A stretch of DNA of 64,000 bases, from the NCBI RefSeq assembly GCF_014672715.2, contig NZ_CP058566.2:992001-1056000 (forward strand). Direction: 5' to 3'. Made by a program: the position numbers and the translations under genes. This document shows, piece by piece, positions 16,719 through 25,732 of the stretch. The DNA is from Dehalogenimonas etheniformans. GTDB taxonomy: Bacteria > Chloroflexota > Dehalococcoidia > Dehalococcoidales > Dehalococcoidaceae. The notes under the pieces were generated by a model. That model was not told the origin of the DNA and did not search any database. It saw nothing but the letters and a program-made list of their open reading frames with translations. Every line of letters begins with the position of its first letter. Position 1 is the stretch's first letter.

Positions 16719-16747
16719 AGAATAACATGCGCCTAAAACCCTGTCAA
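16719..16747 (-). promoter_or_regulatory. Promoter of the acyl-CoA ligase/liv operon leader
   Basis: On the minus strand a perfect TTGACA (16747-16742) is followed after 17 bp by TATTCT (16724-16719). The expected start is near 16712, giving a leader of about 160 nt before the first gene. Confidence 0.75.
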
Positions 16748-16767
16748 ATCGGGGTCGGACTTTGGGA

Positions 16768-18264
16768 CTAAGACTCCGCTAACATCTCCGCCAGGTTTAC
16801 CAGCGTCGCCACCGGCACACCGCTGCCGCCTTTGGTGATGATGCCCTTTTCTTTCTCGCCATAAGCGGTACCGGCGATGTCCAGGTGGACCCACGGCGTC
16901 TCGCCGACAAACTCACCAAGAAAGAGTCCGGCAGTGATCGTTCCAGCCGGACGCCCGCCGACGTTCTTGAGATCGGCATAGTCGCTCTTGTATTGCTCTT
17001 TATAATCGTCATAGGCGGGAAGCTGCCAGATGCGCTCGCCTGCAGCAGCTCCAGCTTTGATGACCTTTTCGACCAGAGGTTGATTGTTAGTTATTGCTGC
17101 CGTGGTTATCATGCCGAGGGCGATAACGCAAGCACCTGTCAGAGTGGCCATGTCGATAATCGCTGCCGGCTTTTCTTTGTTGATGTAACCAAGTGCGTCC
17201 GCTAATATAAGGCGGCCTTCGGCATCGGTTGATATAACTTCAACGGTTTTTCCGGTGAACATCTTCAGGACATCGCCAGGTTTGTATGAGCCCCCGTCCG
17301 GCATGTTCTCCGTCGCCGGGACAGCGGCGATAGTATTGACTTTAAGTTTCGATTTGGCGATAGCGCCCATAGCGGCGATGGTTGCTGCGCCGCCGGACAT
17401 ATCGAATTTCATATCTTCCATTTTGTCGGCGGGCTTGATTGAAATGCCCCCGGTGTCGAAGGTCAAACCTTTACCGATGAGCGCCAGGTCCCAACCGTCG
17501 GTCTCTTTGCCCTTGTAGCGCATGATGATCAATTTGGGCGGGTTCTTATCGAAAGATGCTTTTGATACTCCAAGCAATCCGCCCATCCCTAGCTTTTCCA
17601 TATCTCGACGTTCGAGCACTTCGACCTTGAACCCTGATTCCTTGGCAACCTTCTCAGCGGTGTCAGCCATATCTTGTGGCGTCATATAGTTGGAGGGTTC
17701 GTTGCCCATGTCCCGGGCAAGCATCGTCATCTGTGCAACGATTTCTCCTCTTTTGGCGCCAGTATTGAAGGTTTCTTGTTGGAACTTCATGGAGGAAAGC
17801 ACTTTAAATGACTTGATATCGCCGAACTCGGCTTCTTTGGTCAAATGCTTTCTGAAATTGTAGCTCCCGAGATAGGCCGCCTCGACTGCCACACGGCCGA
17901 CATCACCGGCGTTGATACCAGTGTCCGGTAGCGCCAGGACAAGTTCCAGATTATTTTTCCGCTGCAGTGATCGGACCGCATCGGCAACATAAGCGCGTAA
18001 TTTGATGGCGTCCAGTTCTTGTTTCTTACCCAGCCCAATAATGGCGACCTTGGCTGCGGCAATTTTGCCCAAAGAGTGGACTACCGTAAATTCGCCAGAT
18101 TTGCCTTTGATCTCTTTCTTCTCCCGGAGTGCGGCTACTGCCCCACCAAGAGCCGTATCGATCGATTTTTCGAATTCGTTGTCTTCCCCATTTTCAAAGA
18201 CGCCTACGATGATAGCATCAGCCTTGATTTTCTCCAGGTCTTCGGTGATGAGCTTGATGTCCAT
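16768..18264 (-). CDS. pepA: Leucyl aminopeptidase (M17)
   Basis: This 498-residue cytoplasmic aminopeptidase uses two divalent metals and forms hexamers. The family signature NTDAEGRL appears as STDAEGRLILADAL, and metal ligands are in GKGLTFDTGGISIKP and MKFDMSGGAA. The N-terminal ~170 residues are the usual macro-like regulatory domain (AIIVGVFENGE...). Length matches the family. It probably recycles peptides. Its ATG lies 11 nt from the end of the kinase gene upstream, so it may be co-transcribed with it. The ligase-operon promoter begins just after its stop. Confidence 0.96.
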   Translation of the reverse strand: MDIKLITEDLEKIKADAIIVGVFENGEDNEFEKSIDTALGGAVAALREKKEIKGKSGEFTVVHSLGKIAAAKVAIIGLGKKQELDAIKLRAYVADAVRSLQRKNNLELVLALPDTGINAGDVGRVAVEAAYLGSYNFRKHLTKEAEFGDIKSFKVLSSMKFQQETFNTGAKRGEIVAQMTMLARDMGNEPSNYMTPQDMADTAEKVAKESGFKVEVLERRDMEKLGMGGLLGVSKASFDKNPPKLIIMRYKGKETDGWDLALIGKGLTFDTGGISIKPADKMEDMKFDMSGGAATIAAMGAIAKSKLKVNTIAAVPATENMPDGGSYKPGDVLKMFTGKTVEVISTDAEGRLILADALGYINKEKPAAIIDMATLTGACVIALGMITTAAITNNQPLVEKVIKAGAAAGERIWQLPAYDDYKEQYKSDYADLKNVGGRPAGTITAGLFLGEFVGETPWVHLDIAGTAYGEKEKGIITKGGSGVPVATLVNLAEMLAES

Positions 18265-18275
18265 GAGACTCCTTT

Positions 18276-18866
18276 TCAGTCCTTTTTGATTTCAGCGACT
18301 ATTTTATCAATAACGGGCGAAATGTCCATAGGCCCGGTAATCTCATAGTGAGGGCCTTGAATGGGCTCAAAAGCCGTTTCCAGTTTCTGATAAACAGCCC
18401 AATCGGCATCAGAATAACCATCTCGCTTGAATGTGCGGCCGATTAGGCGTTCTTCAGCCACTTCCCTGGGAGTGTTCAAGTGGACAAGAACAATTTTCGC
18501 ATTTGTTTCATTGGCAATTTCTGCCAATGGACGACGGGAATCCGCACTCAGGTTTGTGGCATCAAGGACCACGGCATACTTTGCGGCCAGGAGTTCTCTG
18601 ATTAACTCATGAATGGCTCGAAATAATCGAAAACTCTCAAATTGGGTGTATACAGGCTTTCGCACCAAATTCTTCCGTAGGAAATCACTTTCCAGTACGA
18701 TTGCTGGGATCTTCTCAATCAGACGGGAAGCAAAATAGCTTTTCCCACTGCCTGGCAAGCCAACGAGAACTACAAAAACAGGATGCTCGGTTTGTCTCGC
18801 ATGTTTACTGCTGACTGCCTTCCGAAGCCGGGCTACATCTTTGGCTAATAATGCCGCATCCCTCAT
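18276..18866 (-). CDS. P-loop ATPase/kinase of the zeta-toxin/AAA_33 type
   Basis: This 196-residue P-loop protein has Walker A VGLPGSGKSYFA, a likely Walker B/catalytic acidic region (VVLDATNLSADSRRPL) and a lid region with arginines (EERLIGRTFKRDGYSDA). The pattern DATNLS with R residues in the lid is typical of AAA_33 kinases such as gluconate-, polynucleotide- or seryl-tRNA-type kinases, so it probably phosphorylates a small molecule or nucleic acid end. The substrate is not identifiable. A TATAAT sits 7 nt before the ATG at 18866, so the message is probably leaderless. The longer frame to 18974 would overlap the upstream ligase gene. Confidence 0.8.
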   Translation of the reverse strand: MRDAALLAKDVARLRKAVSSKHARQTEHPVFVVLVGLPGSGKSYFASRLIEKIPAIVLESDFLRKNLVRKPVYTQFESFRLFRAIHELIRELLAAKYAVVLDATNLSADSRRPLAEIANETNAKIVLVHLNTPREVAEERLIGRTFKRDGYSDADWAVYQKLETAFEPIQGPHYEITGPMDISPVIDKIVAEIKKD

Positions 18867-18873
18867 TGTCGTC

Positions 18874-18879
18874 ATTATA
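18874..18879 (-). promoter_or_regulatory. -10 element of the kinase-pepA operon
   Basis: TATAAT on the minus strand (18879-18874) lies 7 nt upstream of the ATG at 18866. Transcription would begin at or one base before the A of the start codon, predicting a leaderless mRNA. No good -35 is seen. Confidence 0.45.
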
Positions 18880-18906
18880 CGCTGAGGGTCATTAAACCTA
18901 TACGGG

Positions 18907-20415
18907 CTAGTCCAAAAGACCGAAGGTATCCAGGTCACCATTAGGTTTCCTGGGTATCTCACTGACAAACACAACTTTCTTGGGGCATTTGTAGTTGGCT
19001 AGTTTTTCGAGGAAATACTTCTTGACCTCTTGTTCGGTCAAGATAGCACCGTCTTTTAATTTGATTACCGCCAACACGACCTCCCCCCGCATGCCATCGG
19101 GATCGAGGATGCCTGAAGCAGCGGCATCGGCAACTGCTGGATGGTTCAACAGCAGGTCCGAGATATCGGAGAAATATATGTTTTGCCCTTTGGTGATAAG
19201 CATCGGCTTTTTGACGCCATTGATAAATAATTCGCCCTCGTCATCTATAAAGCCGATGTCATCCGTATAAAGCCAGCCAGATTGAACAAATTGCTCGGTT
19301 AGATCCGGCAGGTTGTGGTAGGCGCGCATTATCGGGCCTCTGATGATGACTTCACCGGATTCTCCAGCCATTACATCATGACCGTCTTCGGCGACGACTC
19401 GAATAGCAAATCCGGGGATCGCTTTACCCACACCACCGCTCCGCCCGCTTTTGGTAACATCCTGGCAGGTAACGTGGCTGGTAGACTCGGTCAGACCGTA
19501 GAACTGGATAAGGTTTTTCCCCGTCAGCCCTTCAAAATCAGTGATAACCTTGACCGGTATCGGGGCGCCGGCGCTGCCGCAGAAGCGCAGGGTGATTAAA
19601 TTGTATTTGAGGCCGTTGTCTTTAATATGTTTCACCATCATCGCGTGGATGAACGGTACTCCGTGGAACATGGTGGCGCGTTCCTTTTCGATGGCGCATA
19701 AAGCAGCATCCATAGACACGCCGCATACAATAATGACCCGGCTTCCGGCGAAAAGTGATGTCATCATGATGACTGCGATGCCGATAGTATGGTGCAGAGG
19801 CAGGGCGAACAGAATGACCGTATCCTGATCGGTCTGACCAAAACCAGCCGCGGACCCTGCCGCCGCTTCGATAAGATTTTGCTGGGTAATCTCGGCTCCG
19901 TGAGGTCTGAGGGTGGGACCGGACGTGTAAGCGATGTGAGCCAGGTCGGGATATTGTTTAATCTGAGGCGGAAATTCTGCACAGCGAATGAGACTATCCA
20001 GAACGGTATATGCGGTTCCGGGAATTTCGGCTTTGCTGATAATGTTTTTCAAAAACTCGAAGCGTGATAATTCACCGCCCAGGGTCTTCAATATCGCGCC
20101 CTCGGCGATCAACGTCGAAGGGCGGCAGTCATCGAAGACTGCTTTGATTTCGAGCATTTTGTATTTGGTATCCAGCGGAATGGCCAATGCCCCGGCTTTG
20201 AGAATGGCAAAATAACAGACCACAAAATCAGGACTGTTCTCCAGCAGTAAAGCGACCCGATCGCCGGGTTTTACCCCCATCTCAATTAAATTCCCGGCTA
20301 AGCCGTTGGAGAGTCCATCCAGGTCCCGAAACGACAGGCACTTGTCGCCCATTTGAAAGGCTGTTCGGTCTTGATACCTATCTGCCGCCCCAGCTATAAA
20401 TTCAACTAAATTCAT
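18907..20415 (-). CDS. Class I adenylate-forming enzyme (acyl-CoA ligase-like) with altered phosphate loop
   Basis: This 502-residue ANL-superfamily protein resembles fatty-acid or 4-coumarate-CoA ligases. N-terminal and core motifs are present: GVKPGDRVALLLENSPDF, the A5 YGLTESTSHVT, the A7 GWLYTDDIGF and the A10 lysine region in RKPNGDLDT. The C-terminal segment ends with VFVSEIPRKPNGDL, so the catalytic Lys position is occupied by Asn-Gly rather than the usual GKI/LR. The A3 loop reads YTSGPTLRPHGAEIT instead of YTSGTTGxPKG, losing the lysine. These changes suggest altered or reduced adenylation. It is convergent with nothing nearby and starts divergently from the T-box trpB2 leader. Confidence 0.85.
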   Translation of the reverse strand: MNLVEFIAGAADRYQDRTAFQMGDKCLSFRDLDGLSNGLAGNLIEMGVKPGDRVALLLENSPDFVVCYFAILKAGALAIPLDTKYKMLEIKAVFDDCRPSTLIAEGAILKTLGGELSRFEFLKNIISKAEIPGTAYTVLDSLIRCAEFPPQIKQYPDLAHIAYTSGPTLRPHGAEITQQNLIEAAAGSAAGFGQTDQDTVILFALPLHHTIGIAVIMMTSLFAGSRVIIVCGVSMDAALCAIEKERATMFHGVPFIHAMMVKHIKDNGLKYNLITLRFCGSAGAPIPVKVITDFEGLTGKNLIQFYGLTESTSHVTCQDVTKSGRSGGVGKAIPGFAIRVVAEDGHDVMAGESGEVIIRGPIMRAYHNLPDLTEQFVQSGWLYTDDIGFIDDEGELFINGVKKPMLITKGQNIYFSDISDLLLNHPAVADAAASGILDPDGMRGEVVLAVIKLKDGAILTEQEVKKYFLEKLANYKCPKKVVFVSEIPRKPNGDLDTFGLLD

Positions 20416-20493
20416 ATTGCCTCGAGATGTTTGTCGAACAGAAGTGTATCAAATCCAGCAATCAATGCCAACTTAATACCAAAGTATTAATAC

Positions 20494-20522
20494 TTGACAG
20501 CCAGTTTCAATTGGTCTATATT
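20494..20522 (+). promoter_or_regulatory. Promoter of the trpB2 T-box leader
   Basis: A perfect TTGACA at 20494-20499 is followed by 17 bp and TATATT at 20517-20522. The start point is expected near 20529, at the 5' base of the T-box leader. Confidence 0.8.
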
Positions 20523-20528
20523 GGCTTC

Positions 20529-20820
20529 AAATCAATATCAAAAGCTGTGAATGGGAATAGTAGGTTCCCAAGCCAGGCCGCAGAGAGCCGGGAAGGTGAA
20601 AGCCGGCGCCTGAGCGGGAATTGAATGGGCCCGGGAGCCGCCGCCCGAAAGTCAGGATGACCAGTAGGAGCAGCCGCGAGGGATGCGTTAAAATCCCAGG
20701 ATATATACCATGGAATGATGGCGTATCCGTAATGAGATAGCTCCTGCCTGTGTGGCGAAGCTAAAAAGGGTGGCACCGCAGAGCCCTCTGCCCCTTACTA
20801 AGGCAGAGGGCTTTTTTGTT
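20529..20820 (+). promoter_or_regulatory. T-box riboswitch, tryptophan-specific by its UGG specifier
   Basis: The leader has all T-box landmarks. The distal Stem I contains CAGAGAGCCGGG with GGTGAAAGCCGGC opposite it (20580-20606). The 3' side of Stem I has a GAA-UGG specifier with UGG at 20626-20628. The T-box sequence AGGGTGGCACCGC is at 20767-20779. A terminator follows. Uncharged tRNA-Trp would stabilise the antiterminator and allow trpB2 transcription. Structure was assigned by eye, with no covariance search. Confidence 0.92.
20782..20818 (+). terminator. T-box terminator before trpB2
   Basis: AGCCCTCTGCC pairs with GGCAGAGGGCT and is followed by a run of six T residues. The 5' part overlaps the 3' side of the T-box antiterminator, as expected for transcriptional T-boxes. 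Confidence 0.9.
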
Positions 20821-20911
20821 GCCCTCCGGAGGTGCACCAATATGTTTTGAAGGAAACTGGTTAACAGCCTGATTCTATCTCTTGAAAGACAAATTGAAAG
20901 GAGAAACAACT

Positions 20912-22276
20912 ATGGATCGTACAAAGTTTATTTTGAATGAAAAGGAAATGCCCACGGCTTGGTACAACATTCAAGCCGATCTTCCTACACCTATTGCGCC
21001 GTACCTTCATCCGGGCACCAAAGAACCGCTTGGACCGGCCGACCTGGCGCCTCTATTCCCGATGGAACTTATCATGCAAGAAGTATCTAAAGAAAGGTAC
21101 ATCGATGTTCCGGGCGCCGTCATCGACATTTATCGTAGCTGGAGACCGACAACCCTTTATCGGGCATACCGCCTTGAGAAAGCTCTTCAAACTCCGGCAA
21201 AGATATTCTACAAATATGAGGGATCCAGCCCGGCCGGCAGCCACAAGCCAAATACCGCCGTGCCTCAGGCCTATTACAACAAAAAAGAAGGCATCAAGCG
21301 CCTGGCCACCGAAACGGGTGCCGGCCAATGGGGTTCATCCTTGGCTTTTGCCTGCAGCCAGTTCGGAATTGATCTCAAAGTTTACATGGTCAAGGTCAGC
21401 TATCAACAAAAGCCTTACCGCCGCATGATGATGGAGACCTGGGGCGCGCAGTGTGTACCCAGCCCCAGTATGGATACCGAAGCGGGACGAAACGCTCTGG
21501 CAGAAGATCCCAACAATCCCGGCAGTCTGGGTCTTGCCATCTCGGAGGCTGTTGAAGATGCAGCCCCCCGCGCCGATTCTCATTACGCGTTGGGCAGTGT
21601 CCTGAACCATGTTTTGATGCATCAGACAGTTATTGGACTGGAATCCCTGAAACAGATGGAAATGGCAGGTGAATATCCTGACATCGTCATTGGCTGTGTC
21701 GGCGGGGGTTCTAATTTCGGTGGTATGGCTCTCCCGTTTGTTCATCAGAACCTGACCGCGGGAAAAAAGACGCGTCTTATCGCTGTTGAACCTTCAAGCT
21801 GCCCTTCCCTGACCAAAGGCGTCTTCGCTTTCGATTATGGCGATGTTGCCGGAATGGCTCCGATAGCCAAGATGTTCACCCTTGGCCGTAAATTCATGCC
21901 ACCTCCGGTTCATGCCGGCGGCCTGCGTTATCACGGAATGTCGCCCATCGTTAGCCACCTCTACAAACTGGGATTGATCGAGGCTAAGGCGGTACATCAA
22001 CTGCCGACATTCGAAGCTGGTATCCAGTTTGCCCGGACCGAGGGATTTATCAGCGCGCCGGAAACTAATCATGCAATCCGAGCGGCTATCGATGAAGCCA
22101 TTAAGTGCCGCGAATCCGGAGAGAAAAAAGTGATCCTCTTCAACCATTCCGGTCACGGACACTTCGACATGGCTGCTTATGATGCTTATCTGTCGGGCAA
22201 ATTAGCCGACTACGAATATCCGGAAGGTATGGTCAAGGAAGCTCTTAAGGACCTCCCGCAGTGTATTCTTAGATAG
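20912..22276 (+). CDS. trpB: Tryptophan synthase beta subunit, TrpB2 type
   Basis: This 454-residue PLP enzyme joins indole and serine to make tryptophan. It is the long TrpB2 form, which lacks part of the alpha-subunit interface. The N-terminus [22 protein letters not shown] and the following [12 protein letters not shown] are family hallmarks. The PLP lysine lies in GSHKPNTA, the phosphate loop in [11 protein letters not shown], and a conserved ETGAGQWG segment precedes the substrate site. A GGAG ribosome site stands 9 nt upstream of the ATG at 20912. It is not next to other trp genes and is controlled by its own T-box, so it may salvage indole or respond specifically to tryptophan starvation. 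A strong terminator follows. Confidence 0.95.
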   Translation: MDRTKFILNEKEMPTAWYNIQADLPTPIAPYLHPGTKEPLGPADLAPLFPMELIMQEVSKERYIDVPGAVIDIYRSWRPTTLYRAYRLEKALQTPAKIFYKYEGSSPAGSHKPNTAVPQAYYNKKEGIKRLATETGAGQWGSSLAFACSQFGIDLKVYMVKVSYQQKPYRRMMMETWGAQCVPSPSMDTEAGRNALAEDPNNPGSLGLAISEAVEDAAPRADSHYALGSVLNHVLMHQTVIGLESLKQMEMAGEYPDIVIGCVGGGSNFGGMALPFVHQNLTAGKKTRLIAVEPSSCPSLTKGVFAFDYGDVAGMAPIAKMFTLGRKFMPPPVHAGGLRYHGMSPIVSHLYKLGLIEAKAVHQLPTFEAGIQFARTEGFISAPETNHAIRAAIDEAIKCRESGEKKVILFNHSGHGHFDMAAYDAYLSGKLADYEYPEGMVKEALKDLPQCILR

Positions 22277-22293
22277 GTAAATCGAAGAAATGA

Positions 22294-22323
22294 AAAAAAG
22301 GGGCGCCTGAAGCGCCCCTTTTT
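22294..22323. terminator. Bidirectional terminator between trpB2 and ileS
   Basis: AAAAAGGGGCGC pairs with GCGCCCCTTTTT across a 5-nt loop. The A and T tracts on both sides make it work for the convergent trpB2 (plus) and ileS (minus) genes. Confidence 0.9.
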
Positions 22324-22338
22324 CAACTTTGAAATCAA

Positions 22339-25300
22339 CTAAGCCTTCTTTACTCCAAGTCTGACTTCATGCCCCTCAAGTTTGAAGTTCTCAGCAGTGA
22401 TCGAGGCATCCATGGGGACGCCTTTTACCGAAGCTTTAGCCAGCGTTTCTTTATTGATGTAGTCTGCCCATTCGTTTATAACCAATTCGGTATGTTCGTC
22501 GGTCTCGAAGAAAACCAGAATGTTGTCAGCGATTTCAAAATTGGCAGTCCGTCTTAACCCTTGCAACCGATGTGTGATTTCTCTTACCAGGCCCTCGTCC
22601 GCAAGTTCTTTACTCAAACGTTTGTCGATAGCGACGGTGACTGGACCTTCTGCAACAACCGAGTAAGCATCTGCCGGCAGCGCAGCCACGTCGGCGACAA
22701 ATCCCACTTTCTTTATGTTCAATTCCTCAACTACTGAATCTGCCAGCTTTTGAAGGTTCGCCTGTTCAGAAGGTGTCAAACCGGCAACCAGAGCCTCGGC
22801 TATCGGTTGTCGCACTTTGATCGTCGCCTGGGCGCGAGCTGCCCTACCGACGCTTGAAACTTTCATTGCTAAACGGACGGATGATGACAAAACAGCGTCG
22901 ATCTTGGACTCATCCGCTTCCGGATAATCGCATAGATGCACCGAGTCCGGAGCGCCATTATCCTTCGAAAGCACAAGATTCTGATAAAGTTCTTCAGCAA
23001 CAAAAGGCATGAACGGCGCCAGCAACTTGGCGAGTTTCACCAGGCACTCGTAAAGAGTATTGTAGGCCGATAGCTTGTCAGCGTCGGACTCGCTTTTCCA
23101 GAACCGGCGTCGAGAACGCCGGACATACCAGTTGGAAAGGTAGTCGACAAATGCCTCGATAGATCTCCCGGCTGATACGGGATCGTAGTTCTCCAGATCG
23201 GCGGTAACCTCTAATATCAGTTGATTCAACTCCGAGAGAATCCAACGATCGAGTTCTGAGGCAACTTCGTACTGTTCTTTTCCGGGTTTATAATTGTCGA
23301 TATTGGCGTAAAGGACGAAAAATGAGTAAGTGTTCCAGAGCGTGGACATGAAGGCCCGGGTGACTTCGCCGACGAGCTTCTCTGAAAAGCGGCGGGTATT
23401 ACCAGCCGGTGAAGCTGTAAACAGGTACCAGCGAACGGCATCCGCACCGTGCTTTGAAATCACGGTTTCGGGCAGTACCACGTTACCCCGCGTCTTGCTC
23501 ATTTTCTCGCCTTTTTCATCAAGGATGAGGCCGAGAGAAATGCAGTTTTTGAAGCATGGCTGATCGAACAATAAAGTCGCCAGGGCATGGAGGCTGTAGA
23601 ACCAGCCCCGCGTTTGATCGATGCCCTCGCAGATGTAGTCAGCCGGGAACCTGCCGTCATTGAAGATCTTCAGGCTGCCAGCTTCAAACGGGTAATTATA
23701 CTGGGCTACCGGCATCGCGCCGGAATCAAACCAACAGTCGATGACGTCGGTGACCCGTTTCATCCTCCCGCCGCATTGCGGGCAATCGTAGGTGAGTTCA
23801 TCAACGTATGGCCGGTGCAAATCCAACGGCTCTTTAAAACCTGAAAAGCCGGGTTTGGATTTCAGGTCGTCCATCCCGCCGATGCAATCGGCTGCCTGGC
23901 ACGTCTCACATTTCCACACCGGGACAGGCGTTCCCCAATACCTTTCCCTAGAGAAGGCCCAATCTACGTTGTTCTGCAGCCAGTCGCCGAAACGCCCGCG
24001 CTTGATATGCTCGGGATACCAGTTAATCTTTTCATTGCCGTCGATGAGCTCAGCTTTACGGGCTGTGGTCCTGATATACCAGCTCTGCTTGGCAAAATAC
24101 AACAGCGGCGTGCCGCAGCGCCAGCAGAATGGGTAGGTGTGGTGGATCTTCTCTGCTTTCTGAACGAGCCCCTGTTCTTTAAGGGCGTGGGTGATCAACG
24201 GATCAGCGGCTTTTACGAATTTGCCCGAACCCGGGTAAGAACCAGTGATTTTACCCTGAAGATCGACGTGATGGATGAAGTATAGGCCATATTTTTTGCC
24301 GGACTCGTAGTCGACCTCGCCATAGGCCGGGGCGGTGTGGACGATGCCGGTCCCGTCTTCCATGGAGACGTAATCAGTCGCAATGATGGGATATTCAAGT
24401 GAAGTCTTTTCTACTGGCACTATTCCGGCTTCGGTCAATCTGTTCACCGGGACACCGAACTCAAACGGATCGAACAACGGGCGGTATTTAAGCGCCAATA
24501 AACTCTCACTAGTGAACCTGCCGACCTTGTGTGCGGCCTGTAAGCCGTTGGGTTCGAGACGCTCGGAGGCAACGACTAGGTATTCCTCCCCCAGATCGAG
24601 GATGCTGTATTCAGCGCCGCCGCAAACGGCGAGCGCCGTATTTGCCGGAAGCGTCCAGGGAGTGGTCGTCCAGGCCAAGAGGAAAAGTGGTTTATCCCGG
24701 AATGCCGCCATCGAGCCATTAAGCGTATGGGGTTCAATTTTAAATTTGATGTAGACCGATGGGTCCTCGATGTGTTCTTCGTAGCCTAGAGCTACCTCAT
24801 GCGATGAGAGCGATGTGCCACACCTTGGGCAATGCGGCGTAACTTTGTGCCCCTGATAGACCAAACCTTTATCCCATAGCTGTTTTACCACCCACCACCC
24901 GGTTTCTATGTAGCTATTATTCATCGTTATATAGGCATGATCGAGGTCAACCCAATAACCTATACGTTCGGTAAGCTTGTTCCAATCTTCAACGTATTTA
25001 AAGACGCTTTCACGGCATTTTCTGTTGAATTCGGCTATGCCGTAGCGTTCTATGTCAGTCTTGCTCTTGAAACCGAGCGCTTTCTCAACCTCGAGTTCAA
25101 CAGGTAAGCCGTGAGTATCCCAACCGCCAATGCGGGGCGCATAAAAACCTTTCATCACCTTGTAACGTGGGATAATATCTTTAAATACCCGGGACAAAAC
25201 ATGATGAATGCCTGGCTTGCCGTTGGCGGTCGGCGGCCCTTCATACAGGGTGAACCGTTTTCCGCCCCGGCGATTTTCGATCGAGCGTTTGAAAACATTT

Positions 25301-25374
25301 TTTTCAGCCCAGAGCTTCAGGATTTTTTCTTCCATTTCCGGAAAACTGACTCTGCTGCTTACAGGTTGAAACAT
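22339..25374 (-). CDS. ileS: Isoleucyl-tRNA synthetase
   Basis: This 1011-residue class Ia synthetase charges tRNA-Ile in the cytoplasm. The HIGH-like motif is in PPTANGKPGIHHVLS, the KMSKS motif is EKMSKTRGN, and the CP1 editing domain lies between (WTTTPWTLPANTALAV). Several CxxC pairs (HCPRCG, FCWRCG, CETC, CPQCG) lie inside the catalytic insertion. The overall length and these pairs fit the eukaryote-like IleS2 group better than the 930-residue E. coli form, though that assignment is inferred. I place the start at 25374 with AAAGGGA 7 nt upstream, rather than at 25407. Expression is governed by an upstream T-box. Confidence 0.95.
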   Translation of the reverse strand: MFQPVSSRVSFPEMEEKILKLWAEKNVFKRSIENRRGGKRFTLYEGPPTANGKPGIHHVLSRVFKDIIPRYKVMKGFYAPRIGGWDTHGLPVELEVEKALGFKSKTDIERYGIAEFNRKCRESVFKYVEDWNKLTERIGYWVDLDHAYITMNNSYIETGWWVVKQLWDKGLVYQGHKVTPHCPRCGTSLSSHEVALGYEEHIEDPSVYIKFKIEPHTLNGSMAAFRDKPLFLLAWTTTPWTLPANTALAVCGGAEYSILDLGEEYLVVASERLEPNGLQAAHKVGRFTSESLLALKYRPLFDPFEFGVPVNRLTEAGIVPVEKTSLEYPIIATDYVSMEDGTGIVHTAPAYGEVDYESGKKYGLYFIHHVDLQGKITGSYPGSGKFVKAADPLITHALKEQGLVQKAEKIHHTYPFCWRCGTPLLYFAKQSWYIRTTARKAELIDGNEKINWYPEHIKRGRFGDWLQNNVDWAFSRERYWGTPVPVWKCETCQAADCIGGMDDLKSKPGFSGFKEPLDLHRPYVDELTYDCPQCGGRMKRVTDVIDCWFDSGAMPVAQYNYPFEAGSLKIFNDGRFPADYICEGIDQTRGWFYSLHALATLLFDQPCFKNCISLGLILDEKGEKMSKTRGNVVLPETVISKHGADAVRWYLFTASPAGNTRRFSEKLVGEVTRAFMSTLWNTYSFFVLYANIDNYKPGKEQYEVASELDRWILSELNQLILEVTADLENYDPVSAGRSIEAFVDYLSNWYVRRSRRRFWKSESDADKLSAYNTLYECLVKLAKLLAPFMPFVAEELYQNLVLSKDNGAPDSVHLCDYPEADESKIDAVLSSSVRLAMKVSSVGRAARAQATIKVRQPIAEALVAGLTPSEQANLQKLADSVVEELNIKKVGFVADVAALPADAYSVVAEGPVTVAIDKRLSKELADEGLVREITHRLQGLRRTANFEIADNILVFFETDEHTELVINEWADYINKETLAKASVKGVPMDASITAENFKLEGHEVRLGVKKA

Positions 25375-25385
25375 ATATTCCCTTT

Positions 25386-25420
25386 CAAAAACGAAAATCC
25401 CGTCCACTAAGGGACGGGAA
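25386..25420 (-). terminator. T-box terminator before ileS
   Basis: On the minus strand TCCCGTCC pairs with GGACGGGA across CTTAGT and is followed by TTTTCGTTTTT. It overlaps the antiterminator bases and lies 12 nt upstream of the ileS start. Confidence 0.88.
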
Positions 25421-25602
25421 ACACCCGCGGTACCACCCTATTTCCCCGACGAATCGGAGCGCTTTTTCGGGCACCAACATGCCCTGCCGGGATAACGGCC
25501 GTCTGCCGTCCGTGATTACTTGCCGCTAACGGCTTTCATCTGAAAGCTCAGGAGTGATTTTCGGTCGGTTTTTCCCGCCTGCTCGCACCGTACCAGGCTC
25601 GC
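25421..25602 (-). promoter_or_regulatory. T-box riboswitch, isoleucine-specific by its AUC specifier
   Basis: The T-box sequence AGGGTGGTACCGCG lies at 25439-25426 on the minus strand. The specifier region reads GAAA-ATC-ACTCCTGAG with AUC at 25558-25556, matching the tRNA-Ile GAU anticodon. The distal Stem I AGAGAG bulge seen in the trpB2 leader is missing and the stem is much shorter, about 60 nt. A GGAAA/Stem II-III region follows. Confidence 0.88.
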
Positions 25603-25608
25603 TTATAG

Positions 25609-25637
25609 ATTTAGACCAGCTTACTCGTCTCCGTCAA
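25609..25637 (-). promoter_or_regulatory. Promoter of the ileS T-box leader
   Basis: TTGACG (25637-25632) and CTAAAT (25614-25609) on the minus strand are 17 bp apart. Transcription should start near 25602, just before Stem I. Confidence 0.65.
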
Positions 25638-25732
25638 CGCTGTTAAAGGAAGGATAACACAGGCTTCAATGTTATGGCAACTACCCCAAATAAAAAACTC
25701 GTGGCTTTTTAGGCCGCGAGTTTTCAAGATCA

